A stretch of 64,000 nucleotides of DNA from Polynucleobacter sp. UB-Tiil-W10. Lineage in GTDB: Bacteria; Pseudomonadota; Gammaproteobacteria; Burkholderiales; Burkholderiaceae. Below the pieces are notes generated by a model, which was not told the DNA's origin, ran no database searches, and saw only the letters and a list, made by a program, of their open reading frames with translations. Of this stretch, positions 37,358-46,243 are shown in pieces; position 1 is the stretch's first letter, and each line of letters opens with the position of its first letter. The stretch spans positions 1,302,001 to 1,366,000 of the forward strand of contig NZ_JACVPZ010000001.1 of assembly GCF_018881605.1 (NCBI RefSeq), in the 5' to 3' direction. Position numbers and translations under genes: made by a program.

Positions 37358-38293
37358 TTAAGAGACTCTTTGGTAATACAAATTTTGCGGATGATTTGCC
37401 TCTGCAAAGAACATCCATCTTTCAGCAAGCAAGCCTAGATAATTCATCAGCAACGCTAGAGTGATCATCAAGGTACTTGGTGTAGTGATGGTGTAAGCCA
37501 TCAATATCATTGGTATTACATAGGCGCAAAGCAAAATAATTTTACGTAAATTAGCAATGACCCGATCAGTTTGATGGTGAAAGAATTCACGGGTATTAAA
37601 ACTACCACCCATTAGACCCATTGAGGTCTGTCGGATATTGGAACCTTTAATTCCAGTAGCAGTTGAGAGGTTTGATTTTGGTTTTAGATCTCGATTGCGT
37701 CTCCAAATCCAGAGCTTAAGATTAAAAGACAGAAATAGCAGCAAGAAAGCAACTATAGATAATGGCGCATCAATAATCTGTGCAGTTGTATCACCCCATA
37801 AAGCAATGAGTAGCTCCAGCAGAATCAGGCCAGAGGTCAATCCTAAAAGAATGAAGTTGGTCAGAGTTGAGGGGTGTGACCATTCTTGGATAAAACGAAT
37901 GCACTGATAGATCTTCGCGGTACATACCCAAAGAGCCAATGTAGTGAAAAGGAGGGCAACCCACAGCCATTGCGGCACTTCGCTTACGCATGCATAAAAG
38001 TAAATTGCCGCAGTCACCAACATGAGTGCCGGAAGAGCAATAACTTCTCTGGATAGCCAAGAAGTTCTCCACATCATTGCAGCTCTCCAGGCTCGCTCAG
38101 GATGGCCTAAGTGAAAGAATGAGGCCACTAAACCTAAACCCAGGAGCACCAATGCAATGGGGAGCGCAAGATTGGTGAGGAATGGGTTGGGGGTAGTTTG
38201 GCTATACAGATTGGATAACGCCAGGAAAAATAGCAGGCCTTGCGCCATGCCAGCCAAGGTGGTGAAGAAAATAATTGAAAATTGTGGGCGCAT
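37358..38293 (-). CDS. soeC: Membrane anchor subunit of a SoeABC-type sulfite dehydrogenase
   Basis: DmsC-like integral membrane subunit of 311 residues with about eight hydrophobic segments. GLGLVASFFHLGHPERAWRA (about 52-71) is the DmsC-family motif, and WLSREVIALPALML follows. Such subunits bind quinone and anchor the catalytic pair. The gene shares one base with soeB (stop/start overlap). Together with a molybdoenzyme that lacks a Tat signal, this suggests cytoplasmic sulfite oxidation with electrons passed to quinone. DMSO-reductase-type anchors have the same fold, so the substrate assignment rests on context. Confidence 0.8.
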   Translation of the reverse strand: MRPQFSIIFFTTLAGMAQGLLFFLALSNLYSQTTPNPFLTNLALPIALVLLGLGLVASFFHLGHPERAWRAAMMWRTSWLSREVIALPALMLVTAAIYFYACVSEVPQWLWVALLFTTLALWVCTAKIYQCIRFIQEWSHPSTLTNFILLGLTSGLILLELLIALWGDTTAQIIDAPLSIVAFLLLFLSFNLKLWIWRRNRDLKPKSNLSTATGIKGSNIRQTSMGLMGGSFNTREFFHHQTDRVIANLRKIILLCAYVIPMILMAYTITTPSTLMITLALLMNYLGLLAERWMFFAEANHPQNLYYQRVS

Positions 38294-38952
38294 TATTTGT
38301 CATTCCTTGCTGCATCAATCGTTTCCATAATGGAGCGCGGTAAATAGTGATTGGCGGGTTGAGTTTCCCATTCAGGCATGAGTGCGTACCCTGAGCGCTC
38401 CTCTATTGCTTTGCTAGCAGCAGATTCAGGATCATGAATATCCCCAAAGATACGTGCGCTAGTAGGGCAGGCGAGAACGCAAGCGGGTTTTTTCTCGGAT
38501 TCTGGCAGTGTTTCACTATAGATTCGATCAACGCAGAGTGTGCACTTTGTCATGACCTGACGTTCTTGATCTAGCTCTCGAGCGCCATAAGGACATGCCC
38601 AAGAGCAGTAGCTGCAGCCGATGCATTTGTCATAGTCCACCAGAACAATGCCATCTTCTTTGCGCTTATAGCTTGCACCGGTTGGGCAAACTGGAACACA
38701 TGGAGGCTCTTCGCAATGTAAACACGATTTTGGGAAGTGAACTGTTTGGGTGTTTGGGAAAGTTCCGGCTTCAAAGGTTTGCACGCGATTGAAAAAAGTA
38801 CCACTCGGACTCGCACCATAAGCGTTGAGGTCTGTAAGCGGACCAGCTGACCCAGAGGTATTCCATTCTTTGCATGAGGTCACACATGCATGGCACCCCA
38901 CACAAACATTGAGATCTATAACGAGAGCTAATTGTTTATTTTTTTTACTCAT
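38293..38952 (-). CDS. soeB: Iron-sulfur subunit of a SoeABC-type sulfite dehydrogenase
   Basis: Four-cluster ferredoxin subunit of 219 residues, DmsB/PsrB/SoeB type. Cysteine groups are CVGCHACVTSC (about 17-27), CLHCEEPPCVPVC (about 77-89), CIGCSYCSWACPYGA (about 109-123) and CTLC...CVLACP (about 138-163). It carries electrons from the molybdenum subunit to the membrane anchor. It overlaps soeA by 4 bases and soeC by one, so the three genes are translationally coupled. Confidence 0.86.
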   Translation of the reverse strand: MSKKNKQLALVIDLNVCVGCHACVTSCKEWNTSGSAGPLTDLNAYGASPSGTFFNRVQTFEAGTFPNTQTVHFPKSCLHCEEPPCVPVCPTGASYKRKEDGIVLVDYDKCIGCSYCSWACPYGARELDQERQVMTKCTLCVDRIYSETLPESEKKPACVLACPTSARIFGDIHDPESAASKAIEERSGYALMPEWETQPANHYLPRSIMETIDAARNDK

Positions 38953-41837
38953 TTTGTCTCCCCCGATTTTTTGAGGGCCATTCCAGGAACTTCAAATGCC
39001 TTTACTTGTGGCCAGGTTTCTTTCGGTTCATTCTCGTCTGCGGGTGCCAGCCTTACTCTGACGTCATACCAACCCGCTTGGCCGGTAATTGGATCAGAGT
39101 TGCTAACGGTAAAACCTCCTAACGGAAGCTCCTCTGAGATGAGGTGGTTTAGCAGAAAGCCTTTTTTGGATTCATCTGCATCACTAGTTAGACTCCATGC
39201 AGACTCTGCCTTGCCGATAGCATTCCATGTCCACACTGTTCCAGGGTCCACGGCTTCCGAATGTCTTGCCATACATCTGACTTTGCCCCACTGAGATTCA
39301 ATCCACATCCATGCACCATCTGCAATTCCACTCTTGAGCGCTGTTGCAGTATTAACGTATAGATAGTTATGGCTATGAATTTGTCTTAACCAGGCGTTTT
39401 GTGAGTCCCATGAGTGGTACATCGCCATTGGTCGCTGAGTAATTGCATTCAGGGTAAATTTCGTAAGATCAGTTGCCTCATCTTCAAGGGGTGGATACCA
39501 GAAGGGTAGCGGATCAAAGTATTTGTAAATGCGCGCTTTCAAGTGCTCTGGTGGTTGTGCACCAGGACGTTTACCGGTCGCAGCTAATCTAAAGCGTTGC
39601 AATATGTCTGAGTAGATCGCGATCATGATCGGATCATTCTTCTGTCTTAAGGCATTTTCTTTGGAGAAGTCTAAATATCCTTTGTTCCAGTTGCGCATGT
39701 ACTGATGCTCTGGGGGCATGTGATATTGATGCACGCAATTATTCTCAGCATATTTTTGCCACTGATTGGGGTTCGGTTCCCCGCGCAGAGGCTTATCCCC
39801 ATCCTTACCGCGCCAGCCGCTCAAGAAACCAATTCCTGAATCGGGGGTAGTCTGGAAGCGAGTAATAAAGTCAGGGTAGTCTTTGAACTTACGATCCCCT
39901 TCTGGAGTAGTAAATGCGGGAAACTTTAAGCGCGAAGCCAGTTCAATTAAAACCTCCTGAAATGGTTTGCATTCACCTAGAGGCTCTAGAACGGGGATGC
40001 GAACAGAATCAACCGGACCATCAAATTCAGAAATAGGTCTGTCGAGCATACTCATGACGTCGTGACGCTCTAGATAAGTAGTATCCGGAAGAACTAGGTC
40101 AGCAAAGTCCACCATTTCAGATTGGAATGCATCGCATACTACCAAGAATGGAATCTTAAATTCACCATCATCATTTTTGGCATTAAGGTGTTCGCGAACT
40201 TCCATCGTATTCATGGTGGAGTTCCATGACATATTCGCCATGAAGATCATTAGCGTATCAATCGAGTAGGGATCACCTTTAACTGCGTTCGTAATGACGT
40301 TGTGCATCAATCCATGGGCTGCTAAAGGGTGCTCCCAAGAGTAGGCTTTATCAATACGCAGTGGCTTCCCATCAGAATCTAATGCCAAGTCTTCTGGTTG
40401 CGTTGGCCATCCCAGCGGTGGTTTAGCTAGGGGCGTATTAGGCTTAATGTCATTTTCAGAAGACGGTGGTTTCGCATTGGGTGGAACCTGTCGTGGATAA
40501 GGGGCTTTATGTCTAAAGCCACCTGGACGATCAATCGTGCCAAGCAAAGACATGAGTACCGCTAAGCCACGCGTAGTTTGAAAACCATTTGAGTGAGCTG
40601 ATAAACCTCGCATTGCATGGAATGCAACTGGTCTGCCAGTGACAGAGTCATGCTTTTCACCCCATGAATCTGTCCACTGGATTGGCAACTCAAATTCTTG
40701 TCCAAATGCTGTGTCTGCCATCTCAAGAGCAAGCTTGCGAATACGTTCTGCTGGAATGCTGGTAATAGCTGCAGCCCATTCTGGGGTCGTCTCGCTTACT
40801 TGTCGCTTCAGTAACTCAAATGAAGGGACTACTTTCTTTCCTTGATGAGGTCCTGGACCCATCACATATTCACCCAGTAGAGCAGGTGATGTGCCTTGAG
40901 CAAAACAGGGTTTAGCACTTTGCGATTTTTCATCCCAAATATATTTGTTATGAGGTAAATCTAGGTTTAGTGGATCAGAGTCAGGGTCATACAAGAACAA
41001 ACCTTCTTCTGGACCTGAGTCCATGCATACCAATTGTGCGGAGTTGCTAAAACGCTTGAGGAAAGGCGCGTCATATTTCTCAAGACGAATCAACTCATGC
41101 ATCAAAGCCATGAAGAGCGCGCCATCGGTTCCGGGCTTAATTGGAATCCATTCATCTGCAATCGCGGAATATCCAGTTCTCACTGGGTTGATTGAGATAA
41201 AGCGACCACCAGCCCGTTTGAATTTAGATAAAGCAATCTTCATTGGGTTGCTATGGTGATCTTCGGCTGTGCCAATCATGACAAATAACTTGGCTTGATC
41301 TAAATCAGGCCCGCCAAACTCCCAGAAGCTGCCGCCAATCGTATAAATCATTCCTGCAGCCATATTTACGGAGCAAAATCCTCCATGAGCTGCATAGTTA
41401 GGCGTGCCAAACTGCCTTGCAAATAAACCAGTAAGCGCTTGCATCTGGTCGCGACCAGTAAAGAGTGCAAATTTCTTAGGGTCAGTAGAGCGGATTTTGG
41501 CAAGACGCTCGGTGAGAATATCAAATGCTTTTTCCCAGCTAATGGGTTCAAATTCACCATTGCCTCTTTCGCTTCCCGCTTTACGTAAGAGAGGTTGTGT
41601 GATGCGTGCCGGAGAATTTTGCTTCATGATTCCTGAGGAACCTTTGGCGCATATAACGCCTTGATTCAGTGGATGCTCAGGATTGCCATCGATATAAACC
41701 AATTTGCCATCTCTAAGGTGTGCTCGAATACCACATCGACAGGCGCACATATAGCAGGTAGTTTTTTTTATTTCAGTCGCAGGCGCTTGCTTGTTGACTG
41801 GGTCATGCACGGGATCACTAGAAAATATTTTGAACAT
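38949..41837 (-). CDS. soeA: Molybdopterin catalytic subunit of a SoeABC-type sulfite dehydrogenase
   Basis: DMSO-reductase-superfamily molybdoenzyme of 962 residues. A [4Fe-4S] cluster is held by Cys28, Cys31, Cys35 and Cys63 (CYMCACRC and VICAKG), and Cys155 in HGGFCSVNMA is the likely molybdenum ligand. The C-terminal domain (about 820-962) binds the second pterin. There is no twin-arginine signal peptide, so it should work in the cytoplasm, as SoeA does and unlike most DmsA/PsrA enzymes. The operon with pta, opposite xsc, makes sulfite to sulfate oxidation the likely reaction. Moco could come from moeA/moaDE at 6513-8484. Confidence 0.85.
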   Translation of the reverse strand: MFKIFSSDPVHDPVNKQAPATEIKKTTCYMCACRCGIRAHLRDGKLVYIDGNPEHPLNQGVICAKGSSGIMKQNSPARITQPLLRKAGSERGNGEFEPISWEKAFDILTERLAKIRSTDPKKFALFTGRDQMQALTGLFARQFGTPNYAAHGGFCSVNMAAGMIYTIGGSFWEFGGPDLDQAKLFVMIGTAEDHHSNPMKIALSKFKRAGGRFISINPVRTGYSAIADEWIPIKPGTDGALFMALMHELIRLEKYDAPFLKRFSNSAQLVCMDSGPEEGLFLYDPDSDPLNLDLPHNKYIWDEKSQSAKPCFAQGTSPALLGEYVMGPGPHQGKKVVPSFELLKRQVSETTPEWAAAITSIPAERIRKLALEMADTAFGQEFELPIQWTDSWGEKHDSVTGRPVAFHAMRGLSAHSNGFQTTRGLAVLMSLLGTIDRPGGFRHKAPYPRQVPPNAKPPSSENDIKPNTPLAKPPLGWPTQPEDLALDSDGKPLRIDKAYSWEHPLAAHGLMHNVITNAVKGDPYSIDTLMIFMANMSWNSTMNTMEVREHLNAKNDDGEFKIPFLVVCDAFQSEMVDFADLVLPDTTYLERHDVMSMLDRPISEFDGPVDSVRIPVLEPLGECKPFQEVLIELASRLKFPAFTTPEGDRKFKDYPDFITRFQTTPDSGIGFLSGWRGKDGDKPLRGEPNPNQWQKYAENNCVHQYHMPPEHQYMRNWNKGYLDFSKENALRQKNDPIMIAIYSDILQRFRLAATGKRPGAQPPEHLKARIYKYFDPLPFWYPPLEDEATDLTKFTLNAITQRPMAMYHSWDSQNAWLRQIHSHNYLYVNTATALKSGIADGAWMWIESQWGKVRCMARHSEAVDPGTVWTWNAIGKAESAWSLTSDADESKKGFLLNHLISEELPLGGFTVSNSDPITGQAGWYDVRVRLAPADENEPKETWPQVKAFEVPGMALKKSGETK

Positions 41838-41848
41838 AGCCTTCTCAA

Positions 41849-42757
41849 CTATTGAGGGTTTTTTGCAAGAAGAATGGCCATCGCCGTAGATGCCACTCTA
41901 GAGAAAACAGAATCAGATCTTGATGTGAGCGTAATGGGTACTTGGGCACCTAAAATGGTGCCGGCACACTCCGCCCCAGCCATATAAACAAAGGATTTAT
42001 AGAGAATATTGCCAACCTGTAAATCGGGCATCAGCAAAAGGTCAGGGTCTCCCGCAACCTTAGAGTAAATCCCTTTTGTTCTTGCTGACTGAGCTGAAAT
42101 CGCATTATCAAATCCAAAAGGACCTTCAATAATGGTGTCTGGAAAAATAGGATGAGCAATGTGTTCATCAACAATTTCTTTTGCATCCGTGGTTGAGGAC
42201 ATTGCAGGGTTGATGACTTCAGTAGCGGCAATGATTGCCACTTTGACATTGCTAATACTTAATCTTTTTAAAGCATCAAGACTATTAGCTAGAATTTCTC
42301 TTTTGAGTTGCGCGTTAGGTGCAATATTCATGACCGCATCAGTGACACCTAATAGCTTGTGATAGCGAGCAAGTTCAAATAAGAAGAGATGGCTTACCCG
42401 TTTATCGGTTCGTAAGCCATCGCGACTCACAACTGGCCCCATGAGATCTTCGGTATGTAAAGATCCCTTCATTAGAACTGCTAGCTTTCCCTCTTTGACC
42501 ATCTCAATGGCTTTCTTGGTTGCTAAGATAGGATCTTTAGGTGTATCAACAATTTGAATGCCCTCTAAAGAAAGGTTCTCTATGGCAGCGAGTTCTTCGA
42601 TATCTTTCTTAGGGCCAATTAAGATGGGGGTACACAACTGTCTTTTGATGAGATCAAAAACGGTTTCTAGAGCCGGCGCGCTTAGTGGGTAAACCACTCC
42701 AAGAGGTAGATCGCTCTTGGCCTCCTCGATCATTTTTTCTAATAGTGGATATTTCAC
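41849..42757 (-). CDS. pta: Phosphate acetyltransferase (Pta), short form
   Basis: PTA_PTB-family acyltransferase of 302 residues, the short form without the N-terminal regulatory domain. Family sequences include LAVLMKGSLHTEDLMGPV (about 93-110), DGLRTDKRVSHLF and EGPFGFDNAISAQSA (about 214-228). It converts acetyl phosphate from Xsc to acetyl-CoA; pta beside xsc is typical of sulfonate degraders. It lies 12 bases before soeA and 40 after iclR, all on one strand. Phosphate butyryltransferase is the alternative by sequence, but context favours Pta. Confidence 0.87.
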   Translation of the reverse strand: MKYPLLEKMIEEAKSDLPLGVVYPLSAPALETVFDLIKRQLCTPILIGPKKDIEELAAIENLSLEGIQIVDTPKDPILATKKAIEMVKEGKLAVLMKGSLHTEDLMGPVVSRDGLRTDKRVSHLFLFELARYHKLLGVTDAVMNIAPNAQLKREILANSLDALKRLSISNVKVAIIAATEVINPAMSSTTDAKEIVDEHIAHPIFPDTIIEGPFGFDNAISAQSARTKGIYSKVAGDPDLLLMPDLQVGNILYKSFVYMAGAECAGTILGAQVPITLTSRSDSVFSRVASTAMAILLAKNPQ

Positions 42758-42796
42758 GTTTAGATTTTTCCTAAGGTAGCCGTGTTACGTTGCTGA

Positions 42797-43597
42797 TTAG
42801 GAGAGAGTTTGAGAGATGCGCTCAGATGCTTCTTTAAGCTTGGGTATATGTTCCATGGCTTGATTTAATGGCAGTCTTGCGGTTGCTGCATGAACTGCGA
42901 TTGCTGCTACCACTTCACCCACAGAGTCTCTTACTGGAACAGCCACACAAGAAACGCCTAGGACATACTCTTCGTTATCCACTGCATAACCAGTGCTAAC
43001 AATTCTTTCCATCTCGGATTCCAGCAAGTGGCGATCGATGATGGTTCTATGGGTAAATTGTTCAAGCGGAAGATTTTCTAAAATCTTGGCGCGCTCATCT
43101 GCAGGTTTGTAGGCGAGCAGTAATTTTCCGCTGGCACTGCAATGTGGCGGTAATACCGTTCCCGGCGGAAGATGCAGACGTAAGGCCCAATCTGCTTCAA
43201 CGCGGTCTAAATAAAAGAGTTCGCCACGTCTTAAGACGGCAAGGTTACAGGTCTCACCTAGATCAGAAACGAGTTTACGCAAAATGGTATGACGAATTGC
43301 TGAGACGGTATCGTGGGTCAGTGTCGACATTGCCAAGTGTGAAAGGCGCTCACCAGGGGCGTAGGTTCGACCTCCAGGTTCTCTTGCTACAAGGCCAGCT
43401 TCTTCAAAAATAGCCAATGTTCTATGCAGGGATGCCTTGGGCATTCCGGTAATTTGCATCAGTTGAGCCAAGGTGGCGGGCTGTTGTAAGCCGGCTAGGG
43501 CCTCCAAAATCACCACACCCTTCAGCATGGAAGAGTTTTCGCTCGAGTTATCTCTTTTAGCGGTATCTAGCTGTTCGATAGGATCTAATTCAAGCAT
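42797..43597 (-). CDS. IclR-family regulator of the sauST/xsc genes
   Basis: IclR-type transcription factor of 266 residues with an N-terminal winged helix (ATLAQLMQITGMPKASLHRTLAIFEEAGLVAREPGG, about 41-76, in order) and a C-terminal effector domain (about 95-260, with YLDRVE, CSASGKLLLA and AVPVRD). SauR, the regulator of sulfoacetate genes in Cupriavidus, is, as I recall, also IclR type. It is divergent from the Bug-sauS-sauT operon and leads pta-soeABC. Two dyads in the divergent region and one before xsc are candidate operators. Confidence 0.88.
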   Translation of the reverse strand: MLELDPIEQLDTAKRDNSSENSSMLKGVVILEALAGLQQPATLAQLMQITGMPKASLHRTLAIFEEAGLVAREPGGRTYAPGERLSHLAMSTLTHDTVSAIRHTILRKLVSDLGETCNLAVLRRGELFYLDRVEADWALRLHLPPGTVLPPHCSASGKLLLAYKPADERAKILENLPLEQFTHRTIIDRHLLESEMERIVSTGYAVDNEEYVLGVSCVAVPVRDSVGEVVAAIAVHAATARLPLNQAMEHIPKLKEASERISQTLS

Positions 43598-43626
43598 AGG
43601 TGTTAAATCTCATGAAATGTGTCGTT

Positions 43627-43647
43627 TTGTTCATTCTAATAGAACAA
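43627..43647. promoter_or_regulatory. Inverted repeat TTGTTC/GAACAA upstream of iclR
   Basis: TTGTTC (43627-43632) and GAACAA (43642-43647) with a 9-base spacer, 30-50 bases upstream of the iclR start. The half-sites match those of the other two dyads in this island, suggesting autoregulation. Confidence 0.45.
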
Positions 43648-43689
43648 GGTTGTAATTTCTAGGAAAAATGTTAGTATTTTTACTTATAC

Positions 43690-43707
43690 GAAACAACTTG
43701 TTCCGTT
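43690..43707. promoter_or_regulatory. Candidate IclR operator upstream of the Bug-sauS-sauT operon
   Basis: GAAACAA-C-TTGTTCC (43690-43704) is a dyad with one mismatch, extended by GTT to give TGTTCCGTT (43699-43707), identical to the motif before xsc. TTGTTC (43698-43703) could also be the -35 element, with TATGCT (43721-43726) as -10 at 17-base spacing, so binding would block RNA polymerase. Confidence 0.55.
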
Positions 43708-43788
43708 GAATAAGATCATTTATGCTCATCGGAGCGTTCAATAAAGACTAATATAGGTCTTAAAGTGGTTTTAAACAGGAGATTGGGT

Positions 43789-44775
43789 ATGCGTAGAAGC
43801 AATCAATTAGTCGCTGTTCTGTCATTAATTCTGACCTTTGCAGGTTCGCTCGGTTGGTCGCAGCTTTCTCAAGCCCAGTCTTGGCCAAATAAACCCATTA
43901 AATTTATAGTTCCTTACCCGCCAGGTGGGGGCACCGATGTGATTGCGCGCATCATGCAAGAGCCACTCAGTCAGGCCCTTGGTCAGCAGATCATTATTGA
44001 TAATCGTGGCGGAGCTGGCGGTTCGATTGGAACGGATATTGCAGCAAAGTCTCCAGCAGATGGATATACGGTCTTGTTCACACTTTCCTCGCACACTATT
44101 AATCCAGCCATCTACCCGAAGCTAGCATTTGATACTGAAAAAGATTTCTTACCAGTTTCTTTGGTGGCTTCTTTGCCGCAAATATTGGTGGCTAATCCTG
44201 ATTTCCCAGTGAAGTCAGTTAAGGATGTAATTCAAATGGCTAAGGCTAAGCCAGACTCTGTGTCTTATGCTTCTGTGGGCAATGGTTCTCCTGGTCATTT
44301 AGCAGGAGCCATGATGGCAAGTTCTGCAGGCGTCAATATGATGCACATTCCGTACCGTGGAGGTGGCCCGGCAATTACTGATGTCATCGCTGGACAGGTT
44401 CCTTTATTGTGGGTGTCCATTCCAGCGGCAGCGAACTACGTTAAGACCGGGAAGCTTAAGGCTCTAGCCGTATCAACTGTGAAGCGTTCGCCAGTGTTTC
44501 CGGATGTTCCAACCATGGTTGAGCTTGGATTTAAAGATTACGAGGTCGACTCTTGGTACGCCATGTTTGTCCCTGCAGGCACCCCGCAAGCCATTGTTGA
44601 AGCGCTCAATAAGGCGGCTATTAAAGTTTTAGCTGAGCCGGCCGTAAAAGAAAAATTATTAGGGCAAGGGGCTGAAGCGGTGGGAAGTACTCCTGCACAA
44701 TTGGGTGCAATAGTGAAAGCGGAACTGGTCAAGTGGAAAAAAGTAACCAAAGACGCCAGCATCAAGGCTGAATAA
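43789..44775 (+). CDS. Bug-family (TctC-like) extracytoplasmic receptor
   Basis: Periplasmic binding protein of 328 residues. The start at 43789 is preferred over an in-frame GTG at 43765 because CAGGAG lies before it and the signal peptide then begins MRRSNQLVAVLSLILTFAG and ends near SQAQ. The family signature WPNKPIKFIVPYPPGGGTDVIAR (in two parts) follows. It heads the sauS-sauT operon, where Cupriavidus has the MFS carrier SauU. No TctA/TctB genes are present. It may bind sulfoacetate for membrane partners encoded elsewhere, or act as a sensor. Confidence 0.87.
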   Translation: MRRSNQLVAVLSLILTFAGSLGWSQLSQAQSWPNKPIKFIVPYPPGGGTDVIARIMQEPLSQALGQQIIIDNRGGAGGSIGTDIAAKSPADGYTVLFTLSSHTINPAIYPKLAFDTEKDFLPVSLVASLPQILVANPDFPVKSVKDVIQMAKAKPDSVSYASVGNGSPGHLAGAMMASSAGVNMMHIPYRGGGPAITDVIAGQVPLLWVSIPAAANYVKTGKLKALAVSTVKRSPVFPDVPTMVELGFKDYEVDSWYAMFVPAGTPQAIVEALNKAAIKVLAEPAVKEKLLGQGAEAVGSTPAQLGAIVKAELVKWKKVTKDASIKAE

Positions 44776-44826
44776 GTATTATTAACTCTGAAAACTCAAA
44801 TTAAATTAGTAAAGATAAAAATATAA

Positions 44827-46236
44827 ATGATGACGCCAGTAGAAGTTATTGTTGAGCGCGGCCGTGCAGCTCAAAAGGTATATGAGAGTTACACGCAAGC
44901 TCAAGTGAATTTGGTAGTAGAGGCTGTGGCTTGGGCCATTCTGGAGCCAAAGCGCAATCAGGAATTGGCCGAGCTTGCCGTTCAAGATACCGGTCTAGGA
45001 GATGTGGCTGATAAGTTTAAAAAGAACTTTAGAAAAACCTTAGGTTTGGTGCGTGATCTGAGTTACGCAAAAACAGTTGGCATTATTTCTGAAGATTTAA
45101 AAACTGGCCTTACTGAGTATGCTCGTCCAGTAGGAGTGGTGGCTGCCATTACACCTTCAACTAATCCTGGCGCAACCCCCATCAATAAAATTTTGAATGC
45201 CTTGAAGTGTCGTAATGCAGTCATTATTGCGCCTTCTCCAAAAGGACAATCCACTTGCGCACGTTTATTAGAGTTTGTTCATCATCAATTGGATCAGGTA
45301 AAAGCCCCTCGTGACTTGGTGCAGATGTTGCCATCACCGATTACTAAAGATTCCACGAATGAGTTAATGCGTTTGGCTGACTTAGTTGTTGCAACAGGAT
45401 CTCAATCTAATATTCGCGCCGCCTATACTTGCGGTACGCCTGCTTTTGGGGTTGGCGCAGGTAATGTGCTCGTGATTATTGATGAGTATGCGGATCTTGC
45501 TAGTGCAGCTAGTAAAATCTTGCAGTCGAAGACATTCGACAATGCTACAAGCTGTTCAAGTGAAAATGGCACAGTGATTTGTGCGCAGGTTTACGATAAA
45601 GCGATTAGCGCTCTTGAAGCGGTAGGCGGCTTGATGCTAGATGCGGCCGATAAAAAGCGACTTGAGGATGTCATGTTCCACCATGGCAAACTGACTTCAA
45701 CGCTGACGGCTCAGAATCCAGCAGTTATTGCTGAGCGTGCTCAATTACAAAATCCTAAAGCTAAATCAGCTAAATTTTTTATGGTTGAAGAGCAAGGATT
45801 TGGGCCAGATGCGCCTTTTTCTGGAGAAAAACTCAGCCCAGTGCTAACAGTTTGGAAGGCTGCTGACTTTGAAGCAGCCAAACAATTAATTGCTAATGTA
45901 TATGCATACCAAGGGGCAGGACATTCTGTTGGCCTGCATACTGCGCAAAGTGGTGAAACCCAAGAATCACGGGCTGCAGGACTGGCTCAGCAATTGCCTG
46001 TCGCAAGAATTATTGTGAATCAAGCTCACGCTATCGCAACAGGCGGTAGCTTTGAAAATGGCCTTCCTTTTTCTTTGTCTATGGGTTGCGGCACTTGGGG
46101 AAAAAATAATTTCTCTGAGAATATGAACTATCGCCACTATATGAATATTACGAGAGTGGTTAGACCAATCCCCGAGCATGTGCCAAAGGTAGAGGATTTG
46201 TTGAAAGAATATTTCAGCCGTTTCCCGCAGGCTTAA
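44827..46236 (+). CDS. sauS: Sulfoacetaldehyde dehydrogenase (acylating), SauS-like
   Basis: CoA-acylating aldehyde dehydrogenase of 469 residues. The catalytic cysteine is Cys243 in DNATSCSSENGT, the cofactor-binding region is PVGVVAAITPSTNPG (about 100-114), and GTPAFGVGAGN precedes the catalytic domain. SauS interconverts sulfoacetyl-CoA and sulfoacetaldehyde using NADP(H). Its pairing with an acyl-CoA ligase next to xsc and pta fits the sulfoacetate pathway. An ethanolamine/propanediol-type acylating dehydrogenase is the alternative, but no microcompartment genes are present. Confidence 0.83.
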   Translation: MMTPVEVIVERGRAAQKVYESYTQAQVNLVVEAVAWAILEPKRNQELAELAVQDTGLGDVADKFKKNFRKTLGLVRDLSYAKTVGIISEDLKTGLTEYARPVGVVAAITPSTNPGATPINKILNALKCRNAVIIAPSPKGQSTCARLLEFVHHQLDQVKAPRDLVQMLPSPITKDSTNELMRLADLVVATGSQSNIRAAYTCGTPAFGVGAGNVLVIIDEYADLASAASKILQSKTFDNATSCSSENGTVICAQVYDKAISALEAVGGLMLDAADKKRLEDVMFHHGKLTSTLTAQNPAVIAERAQLQNPKAKSAKFFMVEEQGFGPDAPFSGEKLSPVLTVWKAADFEAAKQLIANVYAYQGAGHSVGLHTAQSGETQESRAAGLAQQLPVARIIVNQAHAIATGGSFENGLPFSLSMGCGTWGKNNFSENMNYRHYMNITRVVRPIPEHVPKVEDLLKEYFSRFPQA

Positions 46237-46243
46237 TTCGAAT

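Noticed and set aside
43765..43788. GTG start for the second Bug receptor
   Set aside because: The ATG at 43789 has a CAGGAG ribosome binding site and opens directly into the signal peptide.
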